Assembly: GCF_016807805.1 (NCBI RefSeq)
Contig: NZ_CP063362.1
Location: 186,001-250,000 of the forward strand
Origin: Xanthobacter dioxanivorans
GTDB lineage: Bacteria; Pseudomonadota; Alphaproteobacteria; Rhizobiales; Xanthobacteraceae
Direction: 5' to 3'
Length of the DNA stretch: 64,000 nt
This document shows positions 61,546-64,000 of this stretch, in pieces; position 1 is the first letter of the stretch; every line of letters starts with the position of its first letter. The translations under genes and the position numbers were made by a program. The notes below the pieces were generated by a model, which worked only from the letters and a program-made list of their open reading frames with translations, was not told the origin of the DNA and made no database searches.

Positions 61546-64000
61546 GTGGCCAAGGCAAAGCGCAAGGGGGCATCCCCTCTCCCCGATCCGTTCGACAGCT
61601 GGTTCCGTGCCCGTGGCTGGACGCCCCGGGCGCACCAGCTTGATCTTGTCGCCGCGGCGAACGCCGGCCGGTCGGTGCTGCTCATCGCCCCCACCGGCGC
61701 CGGCAAGACGCTGGCCGGCTTCCTGCCGACGCTGATCGAGCTGCGCGAGGGGCGGGCGAAGCGCGCCGTCCGTGCCAAGGCGGCTCCCGCCCCGGCCGCG
61801 GCCGGCGACATCCCCGCCCCGCCGGTGCCCTTCGCCCGCTGGCAGGCGGAGCCGACGGCCTCGCCGCTGCACACGCTCTATATCTCTCCGCTGAAGGCGC
61901 TGGCGGTGGACATCGCCCGCAACCTGGAGACGCCCATCGCCGAGATGGAGCTCCCCATCCGCGTCGAGACCCGCACCGGCGACACGCCGTCCTCCCGGCG
62001 CCAGCGGCAGCGGCGCGATCCGCCCGACATCCTCCTGACCACCCCGGAACAGATCTCCCTGCTCCTCGCCTCCAAGGACGCCGAGCATCTCTTCTCGGGG
62101 CTGAAGCGGGTGGTGCTGGACGAGTTGCATGCCCTCGTCACCTCCAAGCGCGGCGACCTGCTCTCCCTCGCCCTCGCGCGGCTCAGGGCCATCGCGCCGG
62201 GCCTGCAATGCGTGGGGCTCTCCGCCACGGTCGCCGAGCCCGACGACCTGCGCCGCTACCTGGTGCCGCAGGATGGCACCGGGCCGCTGGCCGATCTGGT
62301 GGTGACGCAGGGCGGAGCGGCGCCGGACATCTCCATGCTGGAGAGCCGGCAGAAGATGCCGTGGGCGAGCCACACCGCCCAGCACGCCTTCGGCGAGATC
62401 TACGCGCTGATGGCGGCGAACAAGCTGTCACTGGCCTTCGTCAACACCCGCTGGCAGGCGGAATTCCTGTTCCAGGAGCTCTGGCGCATCAACGACCTGA
62501 ACCTGCCCATCGCCCTCCACCACGGCTCGCTGGCCGTGGAGCAGCGGCGCAAGGTGGAGGCGGCCATGGCGGCGGGAAAGCTCAAGGCGGTGGTGGCCAC
62601 CTCGTCCCTGGACCTCGGCATCGATTGGGGCGACGTCGACCTCGTGATCAACGTGGGCGCGCCCAAGGGCGCCTCGCGCCTCATGCAGCGCATCGGCCGC
62701 GCCAATCATCGCCTCGACGAGCCCTCCCGCGCCGTGCTGGTGCCGGCCAACCGCTTCGAGGTGCTGGAATGCCGCGCGGCGCTGGAGGCGGTGAAGGCGG
62801 GTGCGCAGGACACCCCGCCCGAGCGCCAGGGCGCCCTCGACGTGCTGGCCCAGCACATCCTCGGCATGGCCTGCGCCGCGCCCTTCGACGCGGAGGCGCT
62901 GTTCGCCGAGGTGCGCTCGGCCGCGCCCTACCGCGCCTTGTCCCGCGCGGACTTCGACGCCGCCCTCGATTTCGTCGCCACCGGCGGCTATGCGCTCAGG
63001 GCCTATGAGCGCTACGCCAAGATCCGCCGCACCAAGGATGGCTTGTGGCGCGTCGCCAACCCCATGATCGCCCAGGCCTACCGGCTGAACGTGGGCACCA
63101 TCGTGGAAGCCTCCATGCTCAAAGTCCGCCTCGTCTCGGCGCGCGGATCGCCGAAGACCGGGGTGGCGGGACGCGTGCGCTTCGGCGGCCGGCTGCTCGG
63201 CGAGGTGGAGGAATATTTCGTCGAGACCATGGTGCCCGGCGACACCTTCGTCTTCGCCGGAGAGATCCTGCGCTACGAGGTGCTGGTGGAGGACGAGGTC
63301 TATGTCTCGCGCACCACCGCCAAGGAGCCGCGGGTGCCAGCCTACGCGGGGGGCAAGTTCCCCCTCTCCACCTTCCTCGCCGCCGGCGTGCGCGCGCTCC
63401 TCGCCGCGCCGGAGCGCTGGTCCGCCTTGCCGACGCAGGTGCGCGACTGGCTGGAGCTGCAGCGCGCCCGCTCCCGCCTGCCGGGGCGCGACGATTTGCT
63501 GGTGGAGACCTTCGAGCAGGGGAATCGCCACTACCTCGTCACCTACCCATTCGAGGGCCGTCTCGCCCACCAGACGCTGGGCATGCTGCTGACACGGCGA
63601 CTGGAGCGGGCGCGGCTGAAGCCCCTGGGCTTCGTGGCCAATGATTATGCGCTCGCCGTCTATGCGGCCGACGACATGGGCCTCGCCATAAGACAGGGCC
63701 GGCTGTCTCTGGCGGACCTGTTCGACGAGGACATGCTGGGTGACGACCTGGAGGCATGGCTGGCGGAAAGCGCCCTGATGAAGCGGACCTTCCGCCATTG
63801 CGCCGTCATTGCCGGGCTCATCGAGCGGCGCTTTCCGGGCAAGGAGAAGACCTCGCGGCAAGTCACCGTCTCCACCGACCTCATCTACGACGTGCTGCGC
63901 CGGCACCAGGCGGATCATCTCCTTTTGCGCGCGGCGCGGGCGGATGCGGCCACCGGTCTGCTCGACGTGAAGCGGCTCGCCGAGATGCTGGCGCGCATCA
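61546..64000 (+). CDS. Lhr-type ligase-associated DEAD/DEAH-box DNA helicase, 3' end outside window
   Basis: At least 818 residues of an ATP-dependent DNA helicase, usually about 820-850 residues long in this family, so only a few are missing. Walker A is IAPTGAGKTLAGF (about residue 48), motif II is VLDELHAL, motif III LSATVAE, and motif VI QRIGRANHR. Lhr-core and DUF4145-like C-terminal regions follow, including the winged-helix part. In alphaproteobacteria this gene usually sits with a ligase-associated nuclease, ATP-dependent ligase and phosphoesterase in a DNA-repair cluster, expected to the right. I chose GTG at 61546, the only start codon after an in-frame stop at 61480 that precedes the conserved region. 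Confidence 0.88.
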   Translation, partial: MAKAKRKGASPLPDPFDSWFRARGWTPRAHQLDLVAAANAGRSVLLIAPTGAGKTLAGFLPTLIELREGRAKRAVRAKAAPAPAAAGDIPAPPVPFARWQAEPTASPLHTLYISPLKALAVDIARNLETPIAEMELPIRVETRTGDTPSSRRQRQRRDPPDILLTTPEQISLLLASKDAEHLFSGLKRVVLDELHALVTSKRGDLLSLALARLRAIAPGLQCVGLSATVAEPDDLRRYLVPQDGTGPLADLVVTQGGAAPDISMLESRQKMPWASHTAQHAFGEIYALMAANKLSLAFVNTRWQAEFLFQELWRINDLNLPIALHHGSLAVEQRRKVEAAMAAGKLKAVVATSSLDLGIDWGDVDLVINVGAPKGASRLMQRIGRANHRLDEPSRAVLVPANRFEVLECRAALEAVKAGAQDTPPERQGALDVLAQHILGMACAAPFDAEALFAEVRSAAPYRALSRADFDAALDFVATGGYALRAYERYAKIRRTKDGLWRVANPMIAQAYRLNVGTIVEASMLKVRLVSARGSPKTGVAGRVRFGGRLLGEVEEYFVETMVPGDTFVFAGEILRYEVLVEDEVYVSRTTAKEPRVPAYAGGKFPLSTFLAAGVRALLAAPERWSALPTQVRDWLELQRARSRLPGRDDLLVETFEQGNRHYLVTYPFEGRLAHQTLGMLLTRRLERARLKPLGFVANDYALAVYAADDMGLAIRQGRLSLADLFDEDMLGDDLEAWLAESALMKRTFRHCAVIAGLIERRFPGKEKTSRQVTVSTDLIYDVLRRHQADHLLLRAARADAATGLLDVKRLAEMLARI

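Noticed and set aside
59584..62385. Very long open frame on the minus strand (933 codons)
   Set aside because: It runs antisense or out of frame across murG, ftsW and the helicase gene, is Arg/Gly/Ala-rich without domains, and is the usual by-product of high GC content.

Overview
The window is GC-rich throughout, with tightly packed genes and many ATGA stop/start overlaps. Gene content points to an alphaproteobacterium of the Hyphomicrobiales, plausibly Xanthobacteraceae: the ethylmalonyl-CoA pathway genes ecm and ccr, an alpha-type SerC, several branched-chain-amino-acid-type (Liv) ABC transporters, a SitABCD metal importer, and palindromic intergenic repeats of the rhizobial kind. The family-level placement is inference. 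No rRNA, tRNA, CRISPR array, integrase or transposase was seen.

Layout. 0-5 kb: a Liv-type ABC transporter operon on the minus strand (cut by the window start), with a divergent LysR regulator. 5-6.4 kb: a decayed FUSC-family membrane protein gene and a universal stress protein. 6.4-10 kb: a minus-strand operon of a MetQ-like binding protein, an acyl-CoA-dehydrogenase-type flavoenzyme and a luciferase-type monooxygenase, suggestive of organosulfur use. 10-15 kb: a large hybrid histidine kinase with three receiver domains, translationally coupled to a CheR-type methyltransferase. 15-20.7 kb: a Kef/YbaL antiporter, then sitABCD behind palindromes that look like a manganese/iron regulator site. 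20.7-24 kb: serC and serA (serine synthesis) flanking a palindromic repeat, with a good terminator after serA. 24-27.7 kb: an EamA exporter, dsbB with a small partner protein, a VOC-fold protein, and a probably frameshifted secreted protein. 27.8-31.6 kb: ethylmalonyl-CoA mutase, a GlsB/YeaQ protein and crotonyl-CoA carboxylase/reductase.

31.9-57.5 kb is a catabolic region and the most interesting part. It holds a LysR-amidase pair; a GntR regulator with an alpha/beta hydrolase, divergent from a muconate-lactonizing-type enolase-superfamily enzyme; an SsuABC-type transporter; a five-gene minus-strand operon (atypical crotonase, HyuA, HyuB, epimerase, SDR) divergent from a CoA-transferase and a complete LivJHMGF transporter; a hot-dog thioesterase; a class III aminotransferase flanked by two copies of a palindromic repeat; and a second GntR regulator divergent from a protein with the metal-ligand pattern of the pyridine-ring-opening dioxygenase NicX. 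Four promoters here carry TGTATACA-like palindromes overlapping a TACAAT -10 element. This suggests one GntR regulon spanning some 20 kb, perhaps for uptake and ATP-dependent opening of a cyclic amide or N-heterocycle followed by CoA-linked degradation. The substrate cannot be read from the sequence.

57.5-61.4 kb: ftsW-murG-murC on the minus strand, a fragment of the division/cell-wall cluster without its usual neighbours murD and murB. 61.5-64 kb: a Lhr-type ligase-associated DNA helicase running off the window end.
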